This document shows, piece by piece, positions 8,196 through 15,811 of a stretch of DNA of 64,000 bases (position 1 is the first letter of the stretch; the number at the start of each line of letters is the position of its first letter). The DNA is taken from positions 806,001 through 870,000 of the forward strand of contig CBDFFW010000001.1 in the NCBI GenBank assembly GCA_965246945.1, given 5' to 3'. Both the position numbers and the translations under genes were made by a program. Source of the stretch: CBDFFW01 sp965246945 (GTDB taxonomy: Bacteria; Pseudomonadota; Alphaproteobacteria; UBA11073). The notes beneath the pieces were generated by a model, which worked only from the letters and a program-made list of their open reading frames with translations, had not been told where the DNA came from and made no database searches.

Positions 8196-8600
8196 TTAGT
8201 TATTGTCCGGATTCAAACGTGCTTTTTCAATTTCCAATAATTGCTCAACCTTATTCGTGGTGTCGTAACTGCTATCCAGCTGCCATTGAATACGCGGCAG
8301 GTATTTCATACGCACGGATTGCGCCAACAGATGCATAAAATCTTGAGTATAATGTTTGAGATCTTGCAGCACTTCTTTACTCTGCTGGCCGCCAAGTGGC
8401 ATCACCAAAATAGTGGCATAGCGCAGATCAGGCGTGATGCGCACATCGGAAACTGTCACGCCAATTTGCTGCAACACAGCACTTTGCAGCGGCGGATCGC
8501 GCAGCCATTCAGCGACGACAGCGCGGATTTGCGCGGCCACCCGGGCCGGCCGGTCGCCCACCGCTTTAACCGCTTTCGGTTTAAAATCATCATCGCGCAT
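8196..8600 (-). CDS. rbfA: 30S ribosome-binding factor A
   Basis: 134 residues from ATG 8600 (MRDDDFKPK); a TTG two codons earlier is also possible. RbfA assists 16S rRNA 5'-end maturation and cold adaptation. The KH-like domain signatures are visible: RVAAQIRAVVAEWL, VTVSDVRITPDLRYATILVMPLG and the C-terminal KYLPRIQWQLDSSYD. Normally adjacent to infB or truB; here isolated, convergent with the oxygenase (stops 2 nt apart) and divergent from miaB. Confidence 0.93.
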   Translation of the reverse strand: MRDDDFKPKAVKAVGDRPARVAAQIRAVVAEWLRDPPLQSAVLQQIGVTVSDVRITPDLRYATILVMPLGGQQSKEVLQDLKHYTQDFMHLLAQSVRMKYLPRIQWQLDSSYDTTNKVEQLLEIEKARLNPDNN

Positions 8601-8677
8601 CTGCAAAACCTAACCGCTGCAACTAATTTTGGCGAGCGATAACCGTAAAATCCTTTCCGTCAGCACATATTTTCAGG

Positions 8678-8683
8678 CATAAT
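8678..8683 (+). promoter_or_regulatory. -10 box of a probably leaderless miaB promoter
   Basis: CATAAT ends 6 nt before the miaB ATG (8690), so transcription would begin at or next to the A of the start codon. No ribosome-binding sequence is seen. A clear -35 box is not visible. Confidence 0.45.
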
Positions 8684-8689
8684 GCGCCC

Positions 8690-10054
8690 ATGAACGTGGG
8701 CAAGAAAGTGCATATCCTGACCTGGGGCTGTCAGATGAATGTGTATGACAGCCAGCGCATGGCCGATGTGTTGCAGCCGATGGGTTATACTTCGACCGAT
8801 GTAGTGGCCGAGGCCGATCTAGTGATTTTAAACACCTGCCATATCCGTGAAAAAGCAACGGAAAAAGTGTTTTCAGAACTGGGCCGGTTGCGGCCGGTGA
8901 AAGCGGCGCGAGAAGCGATTGGTAAAAAAACTCTGCTTGCGGTCGCCGGCTGTGTGGCGCAGGCGGAGGGGGAGGTGATTACCCAGCGCGCCAAATATGT
9001 CGATATGATTTTCGGCACGCAAACCTATCACCGCTTGCCGGAAATGGTGGCGCAAGCCGAAAAAAATGTCGGCATGCAACGGTTGATTAATACTGAATTC
9101 CCGATTGAGGCGAAGTTTGATGAGCTGCCATTGGAACGGCACGATATCGGCACCAGCGGTTTTTTGGCCATTCAAGAAGGCTGCGATAAGTTTTGCACTT
9201 TCTGCGTGGTGCCATATACGCGCGGCGCGGAATATTCTCGGCCCGCCGATAAAATCTTGGCCGAGGCGCGGCAATTGGTGGCCAAGGGCGCGAAGGAAAT
9301 CACGTTGCTCGGCCAGAATGTCAATGCCTGGCATGGCGACGGGCTGGCCAGTGGCAGCACCTGGAATTTGGGGCAATTGCTGTTCGCGCTCGCCGAAATT
9401 GATGGCGTGCAGCGCCTGCGCTATATGACCAGCCACCCGCGCGATATGCATGAGTTGCTGTACCGCGCGCATGCGGAAATTCCAGCTATGATGCCCTATA
9501 TGCATCTGCCGATTCAAAGCGGTTCTGATAAGATACTGACCGCGATGAACCGTAAGCATACGCGTAATGAATATTTTGCGATTATCGATCGGCTGCGGGC
9601 AGCGCGGCCCGATATGGCGTTCAGCTCCGACTTCATTATCGGCTATCCTGGCGAAACGACGCAGGATTTTATGGATACGATGGATTTGATAAAAAGGGTG
9701 CAATATGCCGCCGCCTATTCCTTTAAATATTCGCCGCGCCCCGGCACGCCCGCCGCTAAACAAATGCGGCAGGTGAAAGAAGAAGTAAAATCCGAACGCC
9801 TTCAACAACTTCAAAGCCTTTTATTCAGCCAACAGCAAGCTTTCAACAGTCAATTCATCGGCCAAACCGTGCCGGTATTATTCGACCGCCTAGGCCGCAC
9901 CGATACCCAACTCCACGGCCGCACGCCGTGGCAACAAGCCATCCATGTTGATGCACCGGCTGAATTAATGCACACAATCGCCGATGTCCAAGTGACCGCC
10001 GCCACGTCTAGCAGTTTAGTGGGGCAGTTAGTCGCGTTAAAAAATGCCGCCTAG
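8690..10054 (+). CDS. miaB: tRNA-2-methylthio-N6-dimethylallyladenosine synthase
   Basis: 454 residues. Radical-SAM methylthiotransferase that converts i6A37 to ms2i6A37 in tRNAs. N-terminal UPF0004 domain with Cys ligands in TWGCQMNVYDSQRM, LNTCHIREKA and AVAGCVAQAEG; radical SAM CxxxCxxC motif in EGCDKFCTFCVVPYTRG; C-terminal TRAM domain from about residue 385 (GQTVPVLFD...GRTPWQQ). All seem intact. The stop overlaps the downstream GNAT gene by 11 nt. Usually followed by phoH-ybeY in alphaproteobacteria, which is not the case here. Confidence 0.96.
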   Translation: MNVGKKVHILTWGCQMNVYDSQRMADVLQPMGYTSTDVVAEADLVILNTCHIREKATEKVFSELGRLRPVKAAREAIGKKTLLAVAGCVAQAEGEVITQRAKYVDMIFGTQTYHRLPEMVAQAEKNVGMQRLINTEFPIEAKFDELPLERHDIGTSGFLAIQEGCDKFCTFCVVPYTRGAEYSRPADKILAEARQLVAKGAKEITLLGQNVNAWHGDGLASGSTWNLGQLLFALAEIDGVQRLRYMTSHPRDMHELLYRAHAEIPAMMPYMHLPIQSGSDKILTAMNRKHTRNEYFAIIDRLRAARPDMAFSSDFIIGYPGETTQDFMDTMDLIKRVQYAAAYSFKYSPRPGTPAAKQMRQVKEEVKSERLQQLQSLLFSQQQAFNSQFIGQTVPVLFDRLGRTDTQLHGRTPWQQAIHVDAPAELMHTIADVQVTAATSSSLVGQLVALKNAA

Positions 10055-10487
10055 CCCTCACAATGCTTCGATCCGTAACTTTGTGGCCGCAGATTTTGAG
10101 GCCATTATTGCTTTATGGAATTTAACGGGCGTGGGTGGTTTGCCGCGCAGGGATAATATACAAATTATCGAAAAGACCATTGAACTGGGTGGGCGTTTAT
10201 TTGTGCTGCAGAATGAACTTGAAGCCGGCATTATCGGCACTTGCTGGCTGACTTATGATGGCAGACGCATTTATCTGCATCATTTGGCTGTTCATCCAGA
10301 TTATCAAGGCCAGGGTTTGGGCAAACAACTGATACAGGCAGCTATCGATTTCGCTAAAATAATGAAAACACAATTGAAATTGGAAGTAGCAACAAGCAAT
10401 ACTATGGCTAAAGCCATTTATAACCAGTTCGGTTTTAAAGAACTAGCTAGTTATGAGCTGCATTTACGGCGGGATACCCAAGATTAG
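10044..10487 (+). CDS. GNAT family N-acetyltransferase
   Basis: 147 residues. Acetyl-CoA-dependent acyltransferase fold: IRNFVAADFEAIIALW at the start, the strand IIGTCWLTYDGRRIYLHHLAVHPDYQGQGLGKQLI with the Q/R-x-x-G-x-G/A pyrophosphate loop (QGQGLG), and the C-terminal NTMAKAIYNQFGFKE typical of the family. The substrate is not predictable. It overlaps the end of miaB by 11 nt and is presumably translated from the same mRNA. Confidence 0.88.
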   Translation: MPPSPHNASIRNFVAADFEAIIALWNLTGVGGLPRRDNIQIIEKTIELGGRLFVLQNELEAGIIGTCWLTYDGRRIYLHHLAVHPDYQGQGLGKQLIQAAIDFAKIMKTQLKLEVATSNTMAKAIYNQFGFKELASYELHLRRDTQD

Positions 10488-10501
10488 TAAGTGAAAGATG
10501 A

Positions 10502-10530
10502 TTGCAAACTGTTTTGGGAATGGTTATTTA
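10502..10530 (+). promoter_or_regulatory. candidate sigma70 promoter of the Fe-S carrier gene
   Basis: TTGCAA (10502-10507), a 17-nt spacer, then TATTTA (10525-10530), 18 nt before the ATG at 10549. GCAGGAG just upstream of the start serves as ribosome binding site. Consensus-like spacing, not tested. Confidence 0.45.
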
Positions 10531-10548
10531 TAGAGCAGGAGTTTTCAG

Positions 10549-10977
10549 ATGCCATTAGATACCACCCCAACCAGCGCGCCGACCACTGAAGCAGGTGCTT
10601 GCAGCACCGTTAAAGCCAATAATGCTTGTAATGTGGCCGCAGCCCCGAATGTTGATTTTGAATTAGGGATTACACCGGCTGCCGCTGTGCGGTTGAAAGA
10701 AATTTGCACAACCGGCCAATTCCTGCGCGTGTATGTGTATGAAGGCGGTTGTTCTGGCCTGAAAACCGGTTTTGAACTGGATACCCAAAACCATGCTGGT
10801 GATGCGCAGTTTAGTGATGGTGAAGGCGCGACTGTGGTTTCAGATGCGGATTCTTTGGAATATATCAACGGCTCAGTCGTGGATTATGTCGATAATGGGT
10901 TGTCAGCCCGTTTTGTGTTGATTAATCCAAAAGCGACTGGCGGTTGCGGTTGCGGTAATTCGTTTAAAGTACAATAA
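10549..10977 (+). CDS. A-type iron-sulfur carrier protein (IscA/ErpA family)
   Basis: 142 residues. The C-terminal ~105 residues are an HesB/IscA domain that binds or delivers Fe-S clusters; its three conserved cysteines are in YVYEGGCSGLKTGFELD and GGCGCGNSF. The N-terminal ~38 residues form an Ala/Thr-rich, cysteine-containing extension absent from most family members. It has its own promoter and is followed by a strong terminator, so it is a single-gene transcript. ErpA versus IscA versus SufA cannot be settled from sequence alone; the isolated location favours ErpA-like. Confidence 0.88.
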   Translation: MPLDTTPTSAPTTEAGACSTVKANNACNVAAAPNVDFELGITPAAAVRLKEICTTGQFLRVYVYEGGCSGLKTGFELDTQNHAGDAQFSDGEGATVVSDADSLEYINGSVVDYVDNGLSARFVLINPKATGGCGCGNSFKVQ

Positions 10978-10999
10978 GCGAATTATATTACAATTTCAA

Positions 11000-11027
11000 A
11001 AGCGCTGGTTTCGACCGGCGCTTTTTT
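11000..11027 (+). terminator. rho-independent terminator after the Fe-S carrier gene
   Basis: Ten-base-pair stem (AAGCGCTGGT / ACCGGCGCTT, one G-U pair) with a TTCG tetraloop, followed directly by a run of T. Lies 23 nt after the stop codon. Confidence 0.9.
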
Positions 11028-11205
11028 ATACCTTACGTTAAGGATTACTTGACCTGTGCGGTAATTCAACTTATCGCCACATAATTACCCAATTATTTCG
11101 GATATGGCAACGGACCGAAGCGATCACAATATGAAAGGCGTTCCCCCAATGGCTTACAGTTCTCAATCTTCTGCCGCCCACAAACATCTGCCGGATGCAT
11201 TCGCG

Positions 11206-12375
11206 ATGCGCGATGATTTTACGTTTACGTCTGAATCAGTTTCTGAAGGGCACCCCGATAAAATCTGCGACCGGATTTCGGATACAATTGTCGACCGGTT
11301 TCTGTCTGTTGATCCGCAAGCGCGATTAGGCGTGGAAACTTTGGCGACAACCAACCGTGTGGTGCTGGCTGGTGAAGTGCGTAGTTCCGTTTATATACCA
11401 CATGAAGAATTAATTGAGCTGACGCGCGAAACTGTGCGGGATATTGGTTACGACCAGGTTGGCTTCCATTGGGAACGTTTGGTGGTGGATGTGTTGATCC
11501 ACGAACAGTCAGTTGATATTGCACAGGGCGTGGATGCGGCTGGTGAGAAAGACGAAGGGGCGGGCGATCAGGGCATTATGTTCGGCTATGCCTGCGCGGA
11601 AACGCCAGCCTTTATGCCAGCCCCGATTTATTATTCGCACCGCGTGCTGCGCAGCTTGTCCGAAGCGCGCCGCGCGGGTAAAACCAAAATTCTAGGTCCG
11701 GATGCCAAAAGCCAGTTGAGTATTTATTACAATGACGGCAAGCCGGTGCGGGCTAGTTCAATCGTGGTTTCCACACAGCATACCGAAGAAGCTAGCCAGG
11801 AAGAAGTGCGCGCGCTGGTGCGCGAGCATGTTAGTACTGTGTTGCCGGAAGGCTGGATGGCGCCGGAAGCAGAATTTTACGTAAATCCCACCGGCCGTTT
11901 TGTGATTGGCGGGCCGGATGGCGATGCCGGTTTAACGGGCCGTAAAATTATTGTGGATACTTACGGCGGCGCAGCACCGCATGGCGGCGGCGCATTTTCC
12001 GGTAAAGATCCAACAAAGGTCGACCGTTCGGCAGCTTATGCGGCGCGTTACCTGGCAAAAAATGTGGTCGCGGCTGGTTTGGCCGAGCGTTGCACTATTC
12101 AATTGGCTTATGCGATTGGCGTTAGCAAACCACTGGCTGTGTATGTAAACATGCACGATACCGGCCAGGTGGCTGAGCCAATTTTGGCAAAACTGTTGCC
12201 AGAATATATTGATTTATCGCCGCGTGGTATTCGCGAGCATTTAAAACTCAACCGCCCAATCTATGCCCGTACCTCCGCCTATGGTCATTTCGGCCGTGAC
12301 CCCGAAGCCGATGGCGGCTTCAGCTGGGAGCAACTGGATTTAGTAGAGAAATTGAAAACACGTTTTGGTGGTTAA
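11206..12375 (+). CDS. metK: S-adenosylmethionine synthetase
   Basis: 389 residues from ATG 11206 (MRDDFTFTSESVSEGHPDK), the family's usual length and start. Makes SAM from methionine and ATP in the cytoplasm. Signatures: SEGHPDKICDRISD (ATP/Mg), GAGDQGIMFGYA, GGPDGDAGLTGRKIIVDTYGG and GGGAFSGKDPTKVDRSAAYAARY. The reading frame is open 102 nt further upstream (ATGs at 11104, 11131 and 11149), but those 34 residues are low-complexity, lack a good ribosome site and are not family-like. The 178-nt gap after the preceding terminator may therefore be a leader; I do not recognise a known SAM riboswitch in it. A palindromic repeat follows the stop. Confidence 0.93.
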   Translation: MRDDFTFTSESVSEGHPDKICDRISDTIVDRFLSVDPQARLGVETLATTNRVVLAGEVRSSVYIPHEELIELTRETVRDIGYDQVGFHWERLVVDVLIHEQSVDIAQGVDAAGEKDEGAGDQGIMFGYACAETPAFMPAPIYYSHRVLRSLSEARRAGKTKILGPDAKSQLSIYYNDGKPVRASSIVVSTQHTEEASQEEVRALVREHVSTVLPEGWMAPEAEFYVNPTGRFVIGGPDGDAGLTGRKIIVDTYGGAAPHGGGAFSGKDPTKVDRSAAYAARYLAKNVVAAGLAERCTIQLAYAIGVSKPLAVYVNMHDTGQVAEPILAKLLPEYIDLSPRGIREHLKLNRPIYARTSAYGHFGRDPEADGGFSWEQLDLVEKLKTRFGG

Positions 12376-12382
12376 CTTTACT

Positions 12383-12412
12383 GTGTCATCTCAGCGTAAG
12401 CTGGGATGACAC
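12383..12412. repeat. short palindromic repeat between metK and pepP
   Basis: Perfect 13-bp stem (one G-T pair) around a GTAA loop: GTGTCATCTCAGC paired with GCTGGGATGACAC. It is a compact version of the element at 6481-6569 and reaches into the pepP stop codon. It separates two convergent genes and could terminate both, though no T-run follows. Confidence 0.8.
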
Positions 12413-14175
12413 TAATGGCAAAATTGCTGATAATCTTGCAGCCATTGCTGTTCGACAGTAGTGAGCATCTCACTGATTATTAGTGTTTCATCAAATGGCA
12501 CGCGGGTGAGGGTCTCAAAATATAAAAAGCCAGGATAATTAGGATCGGTTTGCACTAGTACTAGATTTTCTAAACGGATGCCAAATTCACCAGGTTTGTA
12601 GAACCCTGGTTCATTCGATAAAATCATGCCAGGCTGCAATGCGATATCATTCACACGCGGGCTGATGCTTTGCGGGCCTTCATGCACCGATAGAAAGCTG
12701 CCAACGCCATGGCCGGTGCCGTGATCGTAATTTAGCCCTGTTTGCCATAAAGCATAGCGGGCGAGGGCATCGAGCTGGTGACCGGTAGTGCCAACTGGAA
12801 AACGCGCGTGGGCGATGGCGATATGGCCTTGCAGCACGCGGGTATAGCATTCGCGTTGAAAATCAGTTGGTGTGCCGATGCTAAGCGTGCGCGTGATATC
12901 AGTCGTACCATCGCGATATTGCGCGCCGCAATCGATCAGCAGCAGGCCATCGCCTTTAATCGACGCATTGCTTTTTTCGGTGGGGCGGTAATGGATAATC
13001 GCACCATGTGCTTGCCAGCCGATAATCGCGGAAAAGCTTTCTTCGACATAAAGCGGGTCACCACCGCGGCGTTTAATCAATTCCGCATCCAGTGATAATT
13101 CGGTGAGCCGACCTTTTGGCGCTTCATTTTTTATCCATTGGTAAAATTCGGTCAGGATTTTGCCGTCACGCTGATGGGCATTGCGTGCACCGGTAATTTC
13201 CACCGCATTTTTAATGGCGCGAGCGGCAATGATTGGGCTGGGTTTTTCATATAGTTGTGCTGATAATTGCTGGGCATGCCAGGCGCTAGTGCTATTGGGA
13301 TCAAACCAAATTTTATCAGTGGCGCTGAATTGCTTAAGAGCAGCGCCAATGTTTTCTTCGGATTGTATACTAATTTGTTCGCCCCAGATTTTTTGAAGCG
13401 CAATAGCAGCGTCAGTGGGATCAATAAATAATTGTACTTTACCATCGGCATACACAATCGCCTGGCATTGTGCGATGGGTGTATGCGGTACAGCACGCCC
13501 GCGAATATTAAGCAACCAAGCGATCTGTGTGGGATCATTCACAATCAGTGCGGCGCAATTCGCTTGCTGTAATTGTTTGGTAATCGCTGCGATTTTATCG
13601 GTATGGGCAACGCCGCTATATTCAATCGGGTGTATCTCAACTCTGGTGATCAGCCGAACAGGACGATGGGTCCAAATGGTATCAATTGGATTGCTATCTA
13701 AAGCGATTAATTCCCATTTGTCATTCTCGCGTGTAGCGCGTGGATCCAAAATATTGAGACCAAGTAGGTTTTTGGATCTCCGATCTACGGTCGAGGATGA
13801 CAAAGCGAGTTTTTCGGCCATTGCCCTAACCCAGGCGGCGCTGTGCAATTTGGGATCATAACCAATTTTACCACCTTGTGGTGGTTGCGTCTGCAGCCAT
13901 TCGGTTAATTTCACTTCGCCGCTATGACCAATCGTATATTCAGTGAGATTAACTTCTTCTGGTGCCTGGGTTTGATAACGGCCATCAGTAAACAACCACG
14001 CTTGATCAGCCAATATCACAGCATAACCGGCTGAACCCGTAAAGCCGGTAAGCCAGGCCAAACGTTCATCATGCGGGGCGACATATTCGCCTAAATAATG
14101 ATCACCGCGCGGTAGGATAAATGCTGCCAAACCGGTTTGGTCCATGATTGCACGTAACGCCGTTAACTTATCCAT
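12412..14175 (-). CDS. pepP: Xaa-Pro aminopeptidase (M24B), with in-frame repeat insert
   Basis: 587 residues, similar in layout to XPNPEP1-type aminopeptidase P: two creatinase-like N-terminal domains and a C-terminal pita-bread M24 domain. Metal ligands can be read in LLLIDCGAQYRDGTTDITRT (two Asp), GTGHGVGSFLSVHEGP (His), GMILSNEPGFY (Glu) and GIRLENLVLV (Glu). It removes N-terminal residues preceding proline. Residues about 124-153 (from ALSSSTVDRRSKN to RATRENDK) are encoded by a palindromic element (13717-13804) inserted without breaking the frame, at the junction of the first two domains. Convergent with metK. Gene-symbol transfer is approximate because several M24B subtypes exist. Confidence 0.88.
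   Translation of the reverse strand: MDKLTALRAIMDQTGLAAFILPRGDHYLGEYVAPHDERLAWLTGFTGSAGYAVILADQAWLFTDGRYQTQAPEEVNLTEYTIGHSGEVKLTEWLQTQPPQGGKIGYDPKLHSAAWVRAMAEKLALSSSTVDRRSKNLLGLNILDPRATRENDKWELIALDSNPIDTIWTHRPVRLITRVEIHPIEYSGVAHTDKIAAITKQLQQANCAALIVNDPTQIAWLLNIRGRAVPHTPIAQCQAIVYADGKVQLFIDPTDAAIALQKIWGEQISIQSEENIGAALKQFSATDKIWFDPNSTSAWHAQQLSAQLYEKPSPIIAARAIKNAVEITGARNAHQRDGKILTEFYQWIKNEAPKGRLTELSLDAELIKRRGGDPLYVEESFSAIIGWQAHGAIIHYRPTEKSNASIKGDGLLLIDCGAQYRDGTTDITRTLSIGTPTDFQRECYTRVLQGHIAIAHARFPVGTTGHQLDALARYALWQTGLNYDHGTGHGVGSFLSVHEGPQSISPRVNDIALQPGMILSNEPGFYKPGEFGIRLENLVLVQTDPNYPGFLYFETLTRVPFDETLIISEMLTTVEQQWLQDYQQFCH
13717..13804. repeat. palindromic element inserted in frame inside pepP
   Basis: Two 34-nt arms (13717-13750 and 13771-13804) are reverse complements at 26 of 34 positions, around a 20-nt loop. 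The ends are TTTGTCAT...GGATCCAAA and TTTGGATC...ATGACAAA. The arms recall the GTCATC...GGATCCA ends of the intergenic element at 6481-6569. Translated on the minus strand it adds about 30 Ser/Arg/Asn-rich residues to PepP without a stop. This is the behaviour described for Rickettsia palindromic elements, though I cannot show family identity. Confidence 0.8.
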
Positions 14176-14204
14176 GCCTTTAAATGACCATGCGGCGCAG
14201 AAAT

Positions 14205-15191
14205 TTACAAATCGAAAAATGCATAAGGTTTAATGTGGCCATTAACTTGATCATAAACGTAGAGCGAAAAGCCATTATCGGGTTTGGTGTGTAGTGCCAG
14301 TACCGTGTGCTTGTTAAGCAGCGGCGCTTGCAGCCAATCAACCGTGTGGGTTTGCGTGGCTTGCTGCGCGGCGGTCAGGCGGGCAGCTGATTTGATAGGG
14401 CGTGGATGGCCCCGCCAGGCTGGGTTTTGCCAGTGATTGGCCGTGCAAATGGCATCGCTATCAATGATATAAGCAGAATTTTCCAAACGTTCGATAACAC
14501 AGGCTTCACCTGGTTGGGTGCCACACAATGTGAAGATAACGGGGATGGCCAGCGGTGTTTCGGTCAACATTTGTTTGGCGGTGGTAAAGTTTGGTGCGCT
14601 TTCAAAGACGTGGCGTAGCAGATGGCTGGGCGGCCAAGCATTACTGTGCCAAGTTTTGTAGCGTTGAATAGCCCAATCGATCAGGAAGCCAGCTTGGCCC
14701 AAACCGCTATGCATGGGAATGGGGGCTTGATTGATTGCCGCACTGAAGCGGTTAAGGGCAATTGCGTTGAGAATGCCGCTATTGCCGGCCCAGTTGATGT
14801 CATGATACGCACCATGCGCCGTATTATATTCAGCCACGAAAGCAAAGGGGCCGAGCGGCATACTCCAATCCAGCACGCGATGCATTAATGGTTGGCCGGT
14901 AATGGGGTCATGCCGAATATAAGTGGTACAACCCCATTCAAAACCGGTGTTAAGCGTGAATATGCCTGCGCCGAGTAATTGCGCTAATTGTAAGGTTTCA
15001 GTTTTATAAAGCGATTGATTGCGTTGCAGCCAATGCGCACCAATTTTATCGCTGATATTCAAAAGAGTAAGAGAAGGCAGATAGCGGAAGCGATACAGCA
15101 AGGCTTGGTGCTTATCCTGCGCAACCTGCGCTACTTGCCGTCGGTCCAAGCCTTGAAAAAATGAGATTGTTTTTAAATTGCTATTTGACAT
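14205..15191 (-). CDS. linear amide C-N hydrolase, acid ceramidase/NAAA-like (Ntn hydrolase)
   Basis: 328 residues. Resembles the choloylglycine hydrolase/acid ceramidase/N-acylethanolamine amidase group of Ntn hydrolases. The likely nucleophile is Cys88 in EWGCTTYIRHD, exposed by autoproteolysis in relatives; HRVLDWSM corresponds to the R-N-L-D-W motif; INWAGNSGILNAIALNRFS and TPLAIPVIFTLCGTQPGEACVIER complete the pattern. No signal peptide is evident, so a cytoplasmic or unusual location is implied. It is divergently transcribed from a TetR regulator across a perfect palindrome, and should hydrolyse N-acyl amides, releasing fatty acid. Fold call good; substrate inferred. Confidence 0.75.
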   Translation of the reverse strand: MSNSNLKTISFFQGLDRRQVAQVAQDKHQALLYRFRYLPSLTLLNISDKIGAHWLQRNQSLYKTETLQLAQLLGAGIFTLNTGFEWGCTTYIRHDPITGQPLMHRVLDWSMPLGPFAFVAEYNTAHGAYHDINWAGNSGILNAIALNRFSAAINQAPIPMHSGLGQAGFLIDWAIQRYKTWHSNAWPPSHLLRHVFESAPNFTTAKQMLTETPLAIPVIFTLCGTQPGEACVIERLENSAYIIDSDAICTANHWQNPAWRGHPRPIKSAARLTAAQQATQTHTVDWLQAPLLNKHTVLALHTKPDNGFSLYVYDQVNGHIKPYAFFDL

Positions 15192-15194
15192 GCT

Positions 15195-15246
15195 ACCACA
15201 TCCATGTTATGTTAGTTATCGTTTACTAACATAACATGGATGTGGT
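15195..15246. promoter_or_regulatory. perfect 22-bp inverted repeat: probable TetR operator in a divergent promoter
   Basis: Arms 15195-15216 and 15225-15246 are exact reverse complements (outer half ACCACATCCATG, inner half TTATGTTAGT), separated by 8 nt (TATCGTTT). The arms end 3 nt before the amidase start on one side and 1 nt before the TetR ATG at 15248 on the other. Each arm carries a TAACAT (-10-like) hexamer and GGATGTGG near the start codons, so a bound dimer would cover both promoters and both ribosome sites. Confidence 0.8.
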
Positions 15247-15247
15247 T

Positions 15248-15811
15248 ATGAATACAAGCGAAAAAATTGAGCAAGCGACGATGCAACTGATGGCGGTTAA
15301 AGGCATTGATGCCGTTAGCATGCGTGATATTAGCAAAATTGTTGGTGTCACAGAACCAGCTTTATACCGGCATTTCACCAGTAAAGATGCCTTAATCTGG
15401 CATTGTTTTACCAAATATTATGATGCGTTCTCGGCGGAATTGATTGCTGCGCAAGCATTACATGATGATACGCTGACTAAATTGGTGGTAATGATGCAAA
15501 TTGCCGCGCAATTATTTGATCGGCAGCGAGATATTTTTTGTTTTTTATTGCTGACGCAACATATTCAGCGTTCAGCTACCGAAGAATATGAAGTAGCTTT
15601 GCCGCAGTTGTTGAAAGAGTTGGTGAGCCAAGCGGTAAAACGCGGTGAAATCGTTGAACAAAATATTGAAATTTCTGTGGCGATGCTGATGGGCACCGTG
15701 CTGCATACCGCCAGTCATTTATGGTATCAGGACGAGCCAATGGCACCGCATATTAAAACATTAAGCGCAGCGTGTTGGGCGATTTTGAACAAGGATAAAT
15801 TAGATGCATAA
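15248..15811 (+). CDS. TetR/AcrR family transcriptional regulator
   Basis: 187 residues from ATG 15248 (MNTSEKIEQATMQLM). The N-terminal helix-turn-helix is typical: MAVKGIDAVSMRDISKIVGVTEPALYRHFTSKDALIWHCF. The C-terminal helical ligand domain is divergent, as usual. An upstream ATG at 15236 lies inside the palindromic operator and adds only four residues; the later start is preferred. It overlaps the acyl-ligase fusion gene by 8 nt, so both are one operon, and it probably represses itself, that operon and the divergent amidase. A fatty acid or acyl-CoA would be a sensible ligand (inference). Confidence 0.88.
   Translation: MNTSEKIEQATMQLMAVKGIDAVSMRDISKIVGVTEPALYRHFTSKDALIWHCFTKYYDAFSAELIAAQALHDDTLTKLVVMMQIAAQLFDRQRDIFCFLLLTQHIQRSATEEYEVALPQLLKELVSQAVKRGEIVEQNIEISVAMLMGTVLHTASHLWYQDEPMAPHIKTLSAACWAILNKDKLDA

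Noticed and set aside
8873..9814. 313-codon minus-strand ORF opposite miaB
   Set aside because: Shadow of a strongly conserved gene on the other strand; composition is the His/Arg-rich pattern of antisense frames.
11028..11205. SAM-II or SAM/SAH riboswitch before metK
   Set aside because: No convincing match to the conserved core or pseudoknot could be found by eye; kept only as an open question.
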